From positions 55,081 to 119,080 of the forward strand of contig NZ_JBBDHC010000011.1 in assembly GCF_037203605.1 (NCBI RefSeq): a stretch of DNA of 64,000 nucleotides, given 5' to 3'. Source of the stretch: Denitratimonas tolerans. Its GTDB lineage: Bacteria; Pseudomonadota; Gammaproteobacteria; Xanthomonadales; Xanthomonadaceae. The position numbers and the translations under genes are program-made. Below the pieces are notes generated by a model. The model searched no databases and was not told where the DNA came from. It saw only the letters and a list, made by a program, of their open reading frames with translations. Positions 1-9,470 of the stretch are shown piece by piece (position 1 is the stretch's first letter; every line of letters begins with the position of its first letter).

Positions 1-66
1 GTCGCGCCCCCGCGCCGTGGGCGGGGGCGCGAACGCGCGGCGATGGGTCTGTGCCGTCTGCGGTGC

Positions 67-2565
67 TCAAAGCTGCGGCTTGAAGGTGTCCTTCTCGAAC
101 GGGCGCAGCAGCCAGCGGCACAGGGCCGGCAAGAAGATGATCGCGGCGATCATGTTGACCACGAACATGAAGGTCAGCATCACGCCCATGTCGGCCTGGA
201 ATTTCAGATCCGAGAAGATCCACATGGCCACGCCCACGGCCAGCGTCAGCGCGGTGTAGAAAATCGCGATGCCGGTGGTCTTGAGCGCGATGAAGTAGGA
301 CTCGGACACGGTCTTGCCCTGGCGCAGCGATTCGCGCATGCGGGCGAAGATGTAGATCGCATAGTCCACGCCGATACCCACGCCCAGCGCCACCACGGTA
401 AGCGTGTTGACCTTCATGCCGATGTCGAGCTCGACCATGAGCGAGTGGCCCAGCTCGGTCACCAGCACCAGCGGCAGCACGATGCACAGCGCCGCCAGCG
501 GATTGCGGAAGCTGATCAGGCACATCAGGAACACGGCGGCGTAGAGGAACAGCAGCATGTGCTGCTCGACCGCGCGCACGGTGTCGTTGGTGGCGGCCAT
601 CACGCCGATGTTGCCGGTGGCAAGGCGCAGGTTGACCGCATCGCTGGTGAAGGCTTCGCCCGCTTCCTCGGCCTTCTGCGCCTCGGCGGCAAGCTGCTCG
701 CGCAGGTTCACGCCTTCGTGCCAGGCACCGTTCGCCTCGCGGAAATCCTTGACGGAGGCAACGACGCGGTCGATGGTTTCGGCGCGGTGGTCGGACAGGA
801 AGGCGGTGACCGGCATCGCCGAGCAGTCGGAGTTGAGCAGGCCCGAATCGGTCTCGAAGCCCTGCGTGGCCAGGCGCAGCGAATCCGAATCGCGCGGCAG
901 CACGCGCCACTTGATCGCGCCATCGTTCCAGCCCGCGTTGACCAGCTTGGCGGCCATGGGCAGGGTGATGACCTGCTGCACGCCCGGCACGTTGGTCAGG
1001 TGCCAGGCGAAGCGGTCCACCAGTTCCATGGTGGGATAGCTCATGGTGCAGGCGTCCGGGCGGCCTTCCACGATGACGTTGAGGATGTCCACGCCGAGCG
1101 CAAATTTTTCGGTGATGGCGCGCGCGTCCTGGTTGTAGCGCGCCTCGGGGCGCAGCTCGGCCACGCCTTCCTGGGCATCGCCGACCATCACCTTGTCGCC
1201 ATAGTCCTCGGCGAACCACCAGGTCGTCACGCCGATCAGGATGATGATGGCGGCCGGGATGGGCTTGCTGAAGCGGGTGAGGAAGGCCCAGATCACGTCG
1301 AAGCGGGTGAGCTGGCGCAGGCGGTACTCGCGCTTGCGCTCCATGTTGCGCAGGCGGGTATAGGACAGCAGCACCGGCAGCAGGATGAGATCGGTCAGGA
1401 GCGTGAGGGCCACGCCCACGGTGGCAGTGATGGCCAGCTCGAAGATGATCCGGATCGGGATCATCAGGATGGTGGCAAAGCCGATGCAGCCGGCGATGAG
1501 GGCCACGGCACCGGGGATGAGCAGCATGCGGAAGGCGGCGCGCGCGGCGGTGAGTGAATCCACGCCCTGGCGCTGGCGCAACTCGTCGACGGTGCCGTCT
1601 TCCAGGCCGCCGAAGAACAGCTCGCCGCGGAATCGGTTGATCATCTGCTCGCCGTGCGAAACCGCGATGGCGAAGATGAGGAAGGGCGTGAGCATGTTCA
1701 TCGGGTCGATGCCGAAGCCCATGAGGCGCAGCGCGCCGAGCATCCAGACCACCGCGACGAGGGAGGCGAACACGGTCAGGCTCGCGAGCTTGGCCGAGGT
1801 CGAATACAGGAACAGCAGCAGCCAGGTGAAGGCCACGGTCAGGAAAAAGAAGAGGATCACCGAACGCGCGCCGTCGCTGATGTCGCCGACCATCTTGGCA
1901 AAGCCGATGATGCGCACGTCATAGCCCTGGGCCTCGTACTTGCCGCGCAGCGCCTCGAACTGGGCGGCGATGTCCTGGTAGTCGATCTTGTTGACCTCGC
2001 TTTCCGGGATGAGGTCGGCCCAGATCATCGCGCCGGACCAGTCCTTGGCGACCAGGCGGCCGACGATGCCGGCCTTGACGATGTTGCTGCGGATGGTCTC
2101 GAAGCTCTCGTCCGTCGCGTGCTCGGCACTGAATTCGTTGGGAATGACGTTGCCGCCGGCGAAACCGTCTTCCACCACCTCCACGAAACGCACGTTGGGG
2201 GTGAAGAGCGAGCGCACCCGGGCGTTGTCGGTGGCGTCGATCGCCATGACCTCGGAGGTGAGGCCCTCCAGCGCGGTGAAGAACCCCGGCGTGAACATGT
2301 CCTGGCCATCGCGCGCCATCAGCGCGACCAGCACGCGGTTGGCACCGCCGAAGTCCGCCTCGTAGTCGAGGAAGGTCTGCATGTACTCGTGTTCCAGCGG
2401 GATCTGTTTCTTGAATCCCGCGTCCACGCGCAGCTGGCTGGCCAGGACCAGCGCGATGACCGTGACGATGGTGAATATCGCCAGCACCACCGGCCGCGCG
2501 CCAAAGATGAGGCTTTCCAGCGCCCGGGTGATCGGGCCTGCTTCCACGTTGCCGCCATGCGCCAT
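67..2565 (-). CDS. RND/MMPL-family inner-membrane transporter
   Basis: This 832-residue protein has the two-fold layout of MMPL/HAE3-type RND transporters. One membrane helix lies near residues 24-44, followed by a large periplasmic loop and a five-helix block around 233-400. The arrangement repeats with a helix near 430-450, a second loop, and a block from about 670 to the end. Family members export or move lipids, hopanoids and other hydrophobic molecules using the proton gradient. The start is supported by GGGGAG nine bases upstream. It is the last gene of a five-gene minus-strand operon, 18 bp after the Ycf48-like gene, with a LolA-fold protein and an outer-membrane barrel in the same unit. 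Transport of a hydrophobic compound between the membranes is inferred; the substrate is unknown. Confidence 0.85.
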   Translation of the reverse strand: MAHGGNVEAGPITRALESLIFGARPVVLAIFTIVTVIALVLASQLRVDAGFKKQIPLEHEYMQTFLDYEADFGGANRVLVALMARDGQDMFTPGFFTALEGLTSEVMAIDATDNARVRSLFTPNVRFVEVVEDGFAGGNVIPNEFSAEHATDESFETIRSNIVKAGIVGRLVAKDWSGAMIWADLIPESEVNKIDYQDIAAQFEALRGKYEAQGYDVRIIGFAKMVGDISDGARSVILFFFLTVAFTWLLLFLYSTSAKLASLTVFASLVAVVWMLGALRLMGFGIDPMNMLTPFLIFAIAVSHGEQMINRFRGELFFGGLEDGTVDELRQRQGVDSLTAARAAFRMLLIPGAVALIAGCIGFATILMIPIRIIFELAITATVGVALTLLTDLILLPVLLSYTRLRNMERKREYRLRQLTRFDVIWAFLTRFSKPIPAAIIILIGVTTWWFAEDYGDKVMVGDAQEGVAELRPEARYNQDARAITEKFALGVDILNVIVEGRPDACTMSYPTMELVDRFAWHLTNVPGVQQVITLPMAAKLVNAGWNDGAIKWRVLPRDSDSLRLATQGFETDSGLLNSDCSAMPVTAFLSDHRAETIDRVVASVKDFREANGAWHEGVNLREQLAAEAQKAEEAGEAFTSDAVNLRLATGNIGVMAATNDTVRAVEQHMLLFLYAAVFLMCLISFRNPLAALCIVLPLVLVTELGHSLMVELDIGMKVNTLTVVALGVGIGVDYAIYIFARMRESLRQGKTVSESYFIALKTTGIAIFYTALTLAVGVAMWIFSDLKFQADMGVMLTFMFVVNMIAAIIFLPALCRWLLRPFEKDTFKPQL

Positions 2566-2583
2566 GATTGCTTGCTCCCCTGC

Positions 2584-3681
2584 TTATTGCCTGCGTGGCG
2601 CAAACTGGTCCACGCCCTTGTCACCGGATACCACCAGACTGCGGTTGGCGCGCGCGAGAACCGCCGCCAGAACCGGGGTTTCATGCGCCGCGTTGGCATA
2701 GACCTGATTGGTGACGGCCTCGCCTGCCCCGTCACGCAGGACAACGATGCCGTTCGCGCCCACTAGCACGAAGCCGCCCTCGCCCCGCGCCGCGCCGCCC
2801 ATCAGGCTCAGATCGGTGCCGGTCTCGATGGCACTCCAGCTCTCGCCCAGGTCGTGGGTCTCGAACACGTTGCCGCGCATGCCGAACGCGAGCGCATGCT
2901 CACCCTCGTAGCCGATAAGGCCGAACATCGAGCCGCCGTAGGGCAGCTCGGTGCGCTCCCAGGTGTCGCCACCATCGCGCGAGCGGAATGCCGAGCCGCG
3001 CTCGCCCACGATCAGGAGCGCGCCGCTGCCGGTGCGGGCGATGGCGTTGAAGTGTGGGTCGCTCACATCGCCCATGGCCAGATCCGCATCGGACAGCGTC
3101 CAGTTGTCTTCGTCTCCTACCGCCCCGCCCTGATCCACGGGATCGGCTTCGGGAGCATCGGATGCGGTGGATACGAACTGCCACGACGCACCGCCATCGG
3201 TGGTGCGCAACAGCTGCGAATAGGCACCGACGGCAAACCCGCGGTCGGCGTCGAGCATGAGGATATCGAGCAGCGGCACGCCCTGGCGCGGATCGAACGC
3301 CGCATCGGGACCGGTGTCGAGCACGTCTTCGCGCTGCAGCACCCAGCTCAGGCCGCCATCGCGGCTGGCGAGGATGGTGCCGTCGTGCCCGACGGCCCAG
3401 ACCGCATCGCCCACGGCTGCCACCGCCGTCAGCGTGGCGCGGGTGGGCACGTCGGCGACCTGGCGCCATTCGGTGCGGCTCTCGGACACGAGAATCTGGC
3501 CGCGATCTCCCACGGCCACGGCGCGCGAAGCCGCCTCAGCCAGGTCAAGGATCAGGCCCCGGCTGACCGCGAGCGGCATCATTTCGCTGTGCAAGGGCTC
3601 GGCGGCCGATGCCGACGCCGCCAGGCTGACGCCGAGCACGGCCAGCGCGACGCGCCGCGAGACGATTCGGATCACTTGCAT
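2584..3681 (-). CDS. Ycf48-like BNR/Asp-box beta-propeller protein, periplasmic
   Basis: The predicted 365-residue protein starts with a Sec signal peptide (MQVIRIVSRRVALAVLG, cleavage after about ASASA). It then carries repeated Asp-box motifs such as GGLSW, GGASW, GDTWE and GESWS, which mark a beta-propeller of the photosystem II assembly factor Ycf48 type. An in-frame start 60 bases upstream would place a proline/arginine-rich stretch before the signal peptide, so the ATG at 3681 is preferred. In Proteobacteria this family often sits beside DUF1302, DUF1329 and MMPL transporter genes, as it does here. Its role is probably assembly or scaffolding of that envelope complex, which is an inference. 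Confidence 0.8.
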   Translation of the reverse strand: MQVIRIVSRRVALAVLGVSLAASASAAEPLHSEMMPLAVSRGLILDLAEAASRAVAVGDRGQILVSESRTEWRQVADVPTRATLTAVAAVGDAVWAVGHDGTILASRDGGLSWVLQREDVLDTGPDAAFDPRQGVPLLDILMLDADRGFAVGAYSQLLRTTDGGASWQFVSTASDAPEADPVDQGGAVGDEDNWTLSDADLAMGDVSDPHFNAIARTGSGALLIVGERGSAFRSRDGGDTWERTELPYGGSMFGLIGYEGEHALAFGMRGNVFETHDLGESWSAIETGTDLSLMGGAARGEGGFVLVGANGIVVLRDGAGEAVTNQVYANAAHETPVLAAVLARANRSLVVSGDKGVDQFAPRRQ

Positions 3682-3806
3682 GGACAACCCTCCCCTGGGC
3701 ATTCGCCGTGCCGGTCCTGCCGGCATCGGCCCTGATCGCATGGTGCCGCTACTGGTACGCGGCAGGCAAGGGGCCGATTCACGGTTTTACCCGCCGTACA
3801 AACGCC

Positions 3807-3835
3807 GTCAGCCGCGCCTTGCGGACACGGCTGAC
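3807..3835 (-). terminator. Intergenic hairpin between DUF1329 and Ycf48-like genes
   Basis: An inverted repeat (GTCAGCCG ... CGGCTGAC, 8-bp stem, 13-base loop) lies in the 175-bp gap after the DUF1329 gene. This is the only wide gap inside the operon. No poly-T run follows, so it is more likely an mRNA-stabilising or attenuating hairpin than a complete intrinsic terminator. Confidence 0.35.
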
Positions 3836-3856
3836 GGGACGGAGACTGCGGATGGA

Positions 3857-5218
3857 TCAACGCACGCCGCGGGTACGCAGCGCCTGCGGAGTGAAGTTCT
3901 CGAGCGAGGACTGGAACGAGAAGTCCGCAGGGGAGTCCTCGTTGTCCACGCCGGTGGCGAGGTAGCGGCCGGACTGCAGGTCGTGGCTGTTTTCCATCGC
4001 GGTCCAGAACACCGGCACTTCGTAGTAGTTGATCGCCGGTGCCTCCGAGTAGCGCCACACCTGGCCCTGGGCGTTGTAGTGGTCCAGTACCAGGATCTGC
4101 CAGCTGTCCTCGTCCACGTAGAAGGTGCGGCGAGGATTGATGTGGCGCTTGCCCGGCTTGAGCGTGGCGTCCACCACCCAGACCCGGTGCAGCTCGTAGC
4201 GCAGGTAGTCCGGGTTGATGTGGTTGCGCTTGATGATCTCCGACAGCTTGGCACCGGAACTCTTCAGCCGGTACGAGTTGTAGGGAACGTACATTTCCTG
4301 CTTGCCGACGAGCTTGAAGTCGTAGCGGTCCAGCGAGCCGTTGAACATGTCGGTCATGTCCGAGGTGCGCAGACCGTCGGAGGCCGTTCCGGGGTTGTCG
4401 TAGGCCACGTTGGGTGCCAAGCGCACGCGGCGCTGGCCGGGGTTGTACACCCACGCCTTGCGCGGCTGGATCGCCTGGTTGAGGCTTTCGTGCACCAGCA
4501 GCACCTGGCCGGCGAGGCGCGCCGGCGCTTCCACCGACTGGTAAAAGTAGAGCAGCACGTTGTTGATGTCGGCGATGGTGTTGCCGGGCTTGTAGTACAG
4601 CCCCATGAACTCCTCGCGGATCTTGACCATGTTGAACTGGCCACCGGCGGTCACCGGGGCGAGGTTGGTCCAGCGCGCGGCGCTGATGCCCTTGTACTTC
4701 ATCTTGTGGTTCCAGATGATTTCGGAACCATTCTGCGGAATCGGGAACGGGATGCCCTCGGCGGCGTCGAGCACGCCGTTGAGGTCCTCGCTCAGCCTGG
4801 CCGTAGTGGCGTTCTTGATGGTGTACTCGTAAGTGCGCTTGGGAAACGAGGCCGAGCGGCGCGTCGGATAGACATCCATCCGGAACGTCGCGTACTTCGC
4901 GAACATGCTCTTCTGGCCTTCGGTCAGCTGATCGGCATGTTCCTTGTAGTTGGCCTGGGTGATCGAGAATAGCGGCTTGTCCGCGGCGAAGGGATCGGGG
5001 TGGAACTTGCCCTGGACGTAGTTGGCCGGCGGGCTGGTGATGCCGCCTTCCCATGCCGGAATGGTTCCTGCGGCATTGCCGGCCTTGGTCGCGCCGATCG
5101 GCGTGAGTTCCTTGCCCAGCTTGCCCGCCTGGCCGGCGTCCACGGCCGCGAACACGCTGCCGGTAGCAAACGCCATGCCAACGACGACAGCCAAGGTGGT
5201 ACGGGTACGGAAGGTCAT
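3857..5218 (-). CDS. DUF1329 family periplasmic protein (LolA-like fold)
   Basis: This 453-residue protein has a clear signal peptide (MTFRTRTTLAVVVGMAFATG, cleavage near VFA-AVDA). The mature start DAGQAGKLGKELTPIGATKA and the spacing of conserved blocks match DUF1329. To my knowledge the family belongs to the LolA/LolB lipoprotein-carrier fold group, so the protein may carry a hydrophobic ligand across the periplasm. The start is fixed by AAGGAG seven bases upstream. It lies 22 bp after the DUF1302 gene, and the two families are almost always neighbours. What it binds cannot be read from the sequence. Confidence 0.88.
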   Translation of the reverse strand: MTFRTRTTLAVVVGMAFATGSVFAAVDAGQAGKLGKELTPIGATKAGNAAGTIPAWEGGITSPPANYVQGKFHPDPFAADKPLFSITQANYKEHADQLTEGQKSMFAKYATFRMDVYPTRRSASFPKRTYEYTIKNATTARLSEDLNGVLDAAEGIPFPIPQNGSEIIWNHKMKYKGISAARWTNLAPVTAGGQFNMVKIREEFMGLYYKPGNTIADINNVLLYFYQSVEAPARLAGQVLLVHESLNQAIQPRKAWVYNPGQRRVRLAPNVAYDNPGTASDGLRTSDMTDMFNGSLDRYDFKLVGKQEMYVPYNSYRLKSSGAKLSEIIKRNHINPDYLRYELHRVWVVDATLKPGKRHINPRRTFYVDEDSWQILVLDHYNAQGQVWRYSEAPAINYYEVPVFWTAMENSHDLQSGRYLATGVDNEDSPADFSFQSSLENFTPQALRTRGVR

Positions 5219-5240
5219 GTGTGCACTCCTTGGGCTGCGA

Positions 5241-7193
5241 TCAGAACGAGTATTTGGCCACGAGCGAGTAGAAATCGCGGTCGTAGATCTGGTTGTAAGG
5301 CTTGCCGCCGCTGAAAATGGTATAGCTCAAGTCGAGGCTCCAGCGCTGCATGTAGCTCGCCTCGACGCCCAGCGTGCCCGATTTGCGCCCCTCCAGGAAG
5401 TTGCCGCCGGGACCCGGGGTGGTACCGTTGACGTCGTGGTTGAAGGCGATGCGCGGTGCCAGGTTGATGGAGCCGCCGAAGGCACCGGGGTACTCGGCGC
5501 GTGCCGCTACGCGATAGCCCCAGCTGAAGGCCGTGGGGAAGCCGCCCGCAGTCCTGGCCGGATTGCGCAGGTAGCCCGTATCGATGGCATAGCCGCCGCC
5601 GGTATCGGTGCCTTCGCCCTCGTAACGCAGCTGGGACGCATCCGGGAAATCCCAGACGTTGGTGGCACCGATTTCGCCCACCACGGCGATCTGGTCGGCA
5701 CCCAGGAAGTTGCCCGGGCCGAACATCTTGGTGAAGGTCGACTGGATCTGGCTGACCTTGTGCTTTTCCCAGCCGCGGATGTACTCGCCGGGCCCGTACT
5801 CGCCCAGCTGGCTGGAGAAACGCAGCGCCGGCTGCGGGATCACCGCGTTGAGCGGGGTCAGGCCGGCGAACAGCAGCTCCACGTCATCCACCTGCAGCGG
5901 CATGTTCGGCCGGTAGCTCAGCTCGCCCTGGAAGGCGATGCCGCCGGGCAGCGAAGTGCTCCAGGACAGGCCGTAGAGGTCGATGCCTTCCGGATACTCG
6001 AGGAAATAGCTGCCCGAGTTGGGCGCGGTGTTGACGACCGAGATGCCCGAAATGAGCGGCAGGCGGCTGTGGTAGCGCAGGTAGTAGAGGCCGAACTCGG
6101 TGCCGTTGAACCAGTCGGAGTAGTAGCGCAGCGCGGCACCGTACTGGCCGCTGTCCTTGGCGTTGTTGTTGGGGCTGCGCGGAAAGGCCGCCGCGCAGCC
6201 GGCACCGATCAGCTGCATGGCGGTCGCCGCGCCGTAACGCGCGCTGTAGTCGGCAAACAGGTCGCTGTTGGCGTAGCCCGCGGTACCGTTGTAACAGGTG
6301 CTGCGGTACAGCGAGGGGTTGTTGACCGGCTGCGGCACGGTGCCGAAGTTCAGCATCACGTACTCGCCACCCGGCGAGGCGAAGTCGTTGGCGGAAAAGT
6401 AGGTGCCCGAGGCGTCGATTTCCACTTCCTCGAACTCGAACAGGTAAAGCGCTTCGAGCGAGAGCTTTTCGGTGAGGGAGAACGAGGCCCAGATCGAATC
6501 GACCGGCAGGTAGGCTTCCTTCAGCTCCGCACCGGCCACGCGCAGGGCGGACAGGTCGAACGGGTTGATGACATTGATGCCGTTCTGGATGAAGGTGCTC
6601 TCGCCCCAGCTCACCACCTGGCGACCCAGGCGCACCGTGCCGGTGCCGGCCTCGCCGTAGCTGAAGTTGTGGTAGACGAAGGCATCCAGCAGGCGGAAGC
6701 GTTCGCCGATCAGGTCCTTGGCCTCGCGAGTGAGGTCGCTGCGGTCGGCGTTCTCGAAGTCGTAGAAGTACGTGGCGCGGGCAAACGCACCGGAGTCGCG
6801 CCAGTTGAGCGATAGTTCCGAGGTGAGCTTGAGCGCATTGGAAATCACGTCGCCCTTCTCGTACTTGATGTTGCCGTCATCGCGGTTGGCCGAGAAGCGG
6901 CCATTCGCCGCGACCTGCAGCGCCTGGGCGTCCAGGTAGCGGCCGGCGGCGGTGAGTGCGCTGATCTGGGCGACGATGGTCGGATCGATATAGGACTTGG
7001 CCAGCAGATCTTCGGATGGGTCCTCGGCACGCCAGGAAGCACCGAAGGACACGATGGTGTCGAGCGAGCCGGAAAGTTCACCTCGGCTGAAGTCGAAGGC
7101 CGCGGCCGGCTGGAGCGCCATCGCGATGGCACCGGCGATGGCCAGCGCCAGAGGCGTGCGTGCCGCGCGGGAGGTCTTGTGCATAGGGATCAT
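5241..7193 (-). CDS. DUF1302 family outer-membrane protein
   Basis: This is a 650-residue secreted protein. After the signal peptide (LALAIAGAIAMALQPAAA) the mature chain opens with FDFSRGELSGSLDTIVSFGA, typical of DUF1302. The chain is rich in alternating aromatic and polar strands and ends in YSLVAKYSF, an outer-membrane beta-barrel C-terminus with terminal phenylalanine. A start three codons downstream (MHKTSR) is possible, but AGGAG seven bases before the first ATG favours the longer form. It is translated 15 bp after the lipase-like lipoprotein gene and before DUF1329. A porin- or FadL-like role for hydrophobic molecules is inferred from the neighbours. Confidence 0.88.
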   Translation of the reverse strand: MIPMHKTSRAARTPLALAIAGAIAMALQPAAAFDFSRGELSGSLDTIVSFGASWRAEDPSEDLLAKSYIDPTIVAQISALTAAGRYLDAQALQVAANGRFSANRDDGNIKYEKGDVISNALKLTSELSLNWRDSGAFARATYFYDFENADRSDLTREAKDLIGERFRLLDAFVYHNFSYGEAGTGTVRLGRQVVSWGESTFIQNGINVINPFDLSALRVAGAELKEAYLPVDSIWASFSLTEKLSLEALYLFEFEEVEIDASGTYFSANDFASPGGEYVMLNFGTVPQPVNNPSLYRSTCYNGTAGYANSDLFADYSARYGAATAMQLIGAGCAAAFPRSPNNNAKDSGQYGAALRYYSDWFNGTEFGLYYLRYHSRLPLISGISVVNTAPNSGSYFLEYPEGIDLYGLSWSTSLPGGIAFQGELSYRPNMPLQVDDVELLFAGLTPLNAVIPQPALRFSSQLGEYGPGEYIRGWEKHKVSQIQSTFTKMFGPGNFLGADQIAVVGEIGATNVWDFPDASQLRYEGEGTDTGGGYAIDTGYLRNPARTAGGFPTAFSWGYRVAARAEYPGAFGGSINLAPRIAFNHDVNGTTPGPGGNFLEGRKSGTLGVEASYMQRWSLDLSYTIFSGGKPYNQIYDRDFYSLVAKYSF

Positions 7194-7208
7194 GGGAGAG
7201 CTCCTGGC

Positions 7209-9338
7209 TTACTGCGCGCGGATGACGGAAGTGTCTTGGATCAGTACCGCAGCGCCACCGCTGACCAGCAGGCTGGCCATCTGGCCCTGCATTTCGGCAG
7301 TGACCGCCGGTGCCGTCGGGCTGATCAGCGAAGCGTGTTCGCCTGCGGTGAAACGCACCACGCCGCGGATGCCGTTGGCGGCCTGCGTGGTCTGGGTGAG
7401 GGTGGTAAGGCCCAGCGCGCGGATCAGCGGATCGGTGCCCGCGAGCGGCGCGCCAGGCACGCTGTTGGGAACGACCTGATCGGGCAGGTTGGAGCCGCCG
7501 CCGACGATCTCGTGCAGGAGGATGGCGTTCTGCGCCGAGGCGTAGCCATAGTTGATCGGATCGATGGCGTCGATCACCTGCTGGGCCGCACCCATGAAGC
7601 TGTCGTAGGTCGGGGTTCCGGCCTGCACGCCCGACGCGGCCAGACCGGCGCGGATGCGCGGACCGAACGAGGCGGAGCCGTCGAGCAGGCGCGCGATTCC
7701 GCCGCCCGGTGCCGACAGCAGGCCGACGTTGACGTTGGGCTCCAGCGCCAGGAACGAGGTGCCGACCATCGCGCCCAGCGACAGGCCGACGAACTGGATG
7801 TTGGAGGAATCGAAATCCCCCGTGCCGTTGCCGTCGAGGTCAATCCGCGGGATCGACGCGGTCAGCACGAAGAGATCGGCCACCGCCTGGCGCAGGTTGT
7901 CACGCGAGGTCAGGAGCGAGGCAAGATTGATGAAATGCGTGCCGGAGGCATCCGGAGCGCCGTCCGGCCCGGGTGCGCCGGTGCCGTTGTCGACGTAGTC
8001 GACGTTGAAGGTGCGCTCCGAGGCGACCGCGCCGAATGGCGTGTTGCCGATCGCGAACGGGCTTTCCGGCGGCAGGCCGTGCAACGGCAGGTCGATGGCG
8101 ACTACCGCGAAGCCCTGCGCCGCCAGCGTGGCCGACACCGCCAGCGCGTGGGTGCGGTTGCCGGTGATGCCATGCTGGAAGATCACCACCGGCCAGCCGC
8201 TGTCCGGCCTGCTGCGACCCGACGCCGCGTTCGGGATCGTGGCCAGCACCGGAATCGTGACGTCGCTGGTCTTGACCGGGAACGGGTTGGCGAAGGTGAT
8301 GTTGGTCGACGCCGGGCTCAGGCCCGCAGCGTTGAAGGGCGGCACGTAGGCACCGGGCGCAGCCTTCCAGAAGGCAGTCAGCGGCGCGGTCGGGTTGGCG
8401 CTGCTCGGCGCCGAGAGGTAATAGGGCACGGTCAGCGTGCCGATATGGATGTCGGCAATCGGCGGCAGGCCCGCAGCCGCCGTGGTCAGGCCGCTGTTCG
8501 CCAACTGCACCTGACCGGGCTCTGTCACCGAGCGCACCGCCTGCATCACCGGGGTGATGCTCTGGGTGGTGAAGACCCAGCTCAGCACCACGTCATCGCG
8601 CGCGATGCCGGCGGCATTGGCCACCGCCAGGTGCGAGTTGGTGAGCTGGCGCAGCGGCTCCAGCGCGCAGGCCGTGGCCGCAGGCAGCAGGGGCTCGGTG
8701 CTCTGGCCGCCGACGCACAGCGGCGAGGCGCGCTTGGAGAGGAAATAGGTCTGGTCGGGCGTGGCGTCGTTGCCGCCGGCATCGCGGATGCCGTCGGTCA
8801 GCACCACCAGATAGGAAGTGAGCTGCTGCAGCGGCTTGGTGGGGATGATGGCCAGGGTGCGTCCGCTGGCATCGCTGGGTGCCAGCGCGGTGACGAATTC
8901 GGCACCGCCGGCGAGTTCGCGCACGATGTTGGTGGTGCCACCGCCGGGTCCGGTCAGCGAGACTTCGAAGATGCGCACGCTCTGTCCCGGAACCACCGAC
9001 GCCACGTCCGGCTTGGCGTTGAAGCTGGTGGACATCGGACCCACCGTGCTCCAGCCGTCCAGCGTGCCGATCGCCACGGTCGGATCGCCATAGTTGTTCG
9101 GATTGGCCACCGGCGGGTTCAGCGTGAGGTCGGTGGTGCCCGACAGCAGCAGGTTGTTCGGCAGCGGCAGCACCGCGTTGGTGGGGTCGAAGCGCGCGGT
9201 CAGCACGCCGGTGACGGGGTTGCCGTTGTTGTTGTTCGAGGGTGAAGTCGGCACGGCGCGGTCGCTGTTGCTGGAACCGCCACAGGCGGCGAGCAGCAGC
9301 GAGGACAGCGCCAAGGTCAGGGTGATCCTGGGTGGCAT
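7209..9338 (-). CDS. Pla-1/cef (VolA-like) extracellular lipase, lipoprotein
   Basis: The start at 9338 gives 709 residues beginning with a lipoprotein signal and lipobox (LSSLLLAACGG). The alpha/beta-hydrolase half shows the oxyanion-hole segment VIFQHGITGNR and the nucleophile elbow VGLSLGAM (G-x-S-x-G). A late GEHASL segment is the likely catalytic histidine. This layout matches the Pla-1/cef extracellular lipase family, whose Vibrio member VolA is a surface lysophospholipase encoded beside a fatty-acid porin. An upstream in-frame start at 9413 is ruled out because it falls in the promoter. The gene is first in the envelope operon. Lipid ester hydrolysis at the cell surface is likely; the substrate is unknown. 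Confidence 0.8.
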   Translation of the reverse strand: MPPRITLTLALSSLLLAACGGSSNSDRAVPTSPSNNNNGNPVTGVLTARFDPTNAVLPLPNNLLLSGTTDLTLNPPVANPNNYGDPTVAIGTLDGWSTVGPMSTSFNAKPDVASVVPGQSVRIFEVSLTGPGGGTTNIVRELAGGAEFVTALAPSDASGRTLAIIPTKPLQQLTSYLVVLTDGIRDAGGNDATPDQTYFLSKRASPLCVGGQSTEPLLPAATACALEPLRQLTNSHLAVANAAGIARDDVVLSWVFTTQSITPVMQAVRSVTEPGQVQLANSGLTTAAAGLPPIADIHIGTLTVPYYLSAPSSANPTAPLTAFWKAAPGAYVPPFNAAGLSPASTNITFANPFPVKTSDVTIPVLATIPNAASGRSRPDSGWPVVIFQHGITGNRTHALAVSATLAAQGFAVVAIDLPLHGLPPESPFAIGNTPFGAVASERTFNVDYVDNGTGAPGPDGAPDASGTHFINLASLLTSRDNLRQAVADLFVLTASIPRIDLDGNGTGDFDSSNIQFVGLSLGAMVGTSFLALEPNVNVGLLSAPGGGIARLLDGSASFGPRIRAGLAASGVQAGTPTYDSFMGAAQQVIDAIDPINYGYASAQNAILLHEIVGGGSNLPDQVVPNSVPGAPLAGTDPLIRALGLTTLTQTTQAANGIRGVVRFTAGEHASLISPTAPAVTAEMQGQMASLLVSGGAAVLIQDTSVIRAQ

Positions 9339-9383
9339 GTTCTGGGTTCCTTCGGCAACCGGGGATGGACGCAACGCGGTCCT

Positions 9384-9413
9384 ATCATAGGTATCGCGTT
9401 CAGCTCTTAGCAA
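9384..9413 (-). promoter_or_regulatory. Sigma-70-type promoter of the lipase-RND operon
   Basis: On the minus strand a TTGCTA -35 and a TATGAT -10 are separated by 18 bp. Transcription would start near 9377, about 40 bases before the ATG at 9338. This supports the shorter lipase start and suggests all five genes down to 67 share one transcript. Confidence 0.55.
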
Positions 9414-9470
9414 TGCTGTGGCGTACGGTACCGAAGAGTTCGCATGATGCGACGCACCATCACGCGGGCA

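Noticed and set aside
43..1557. Long histidine/glutamine/arginine-rich plus-strand frame opposite the RND transporter
   Set aside because: Low-complexity composition and perfect antiparallel overlap with a clear transporter gene; a by-product of high GC.
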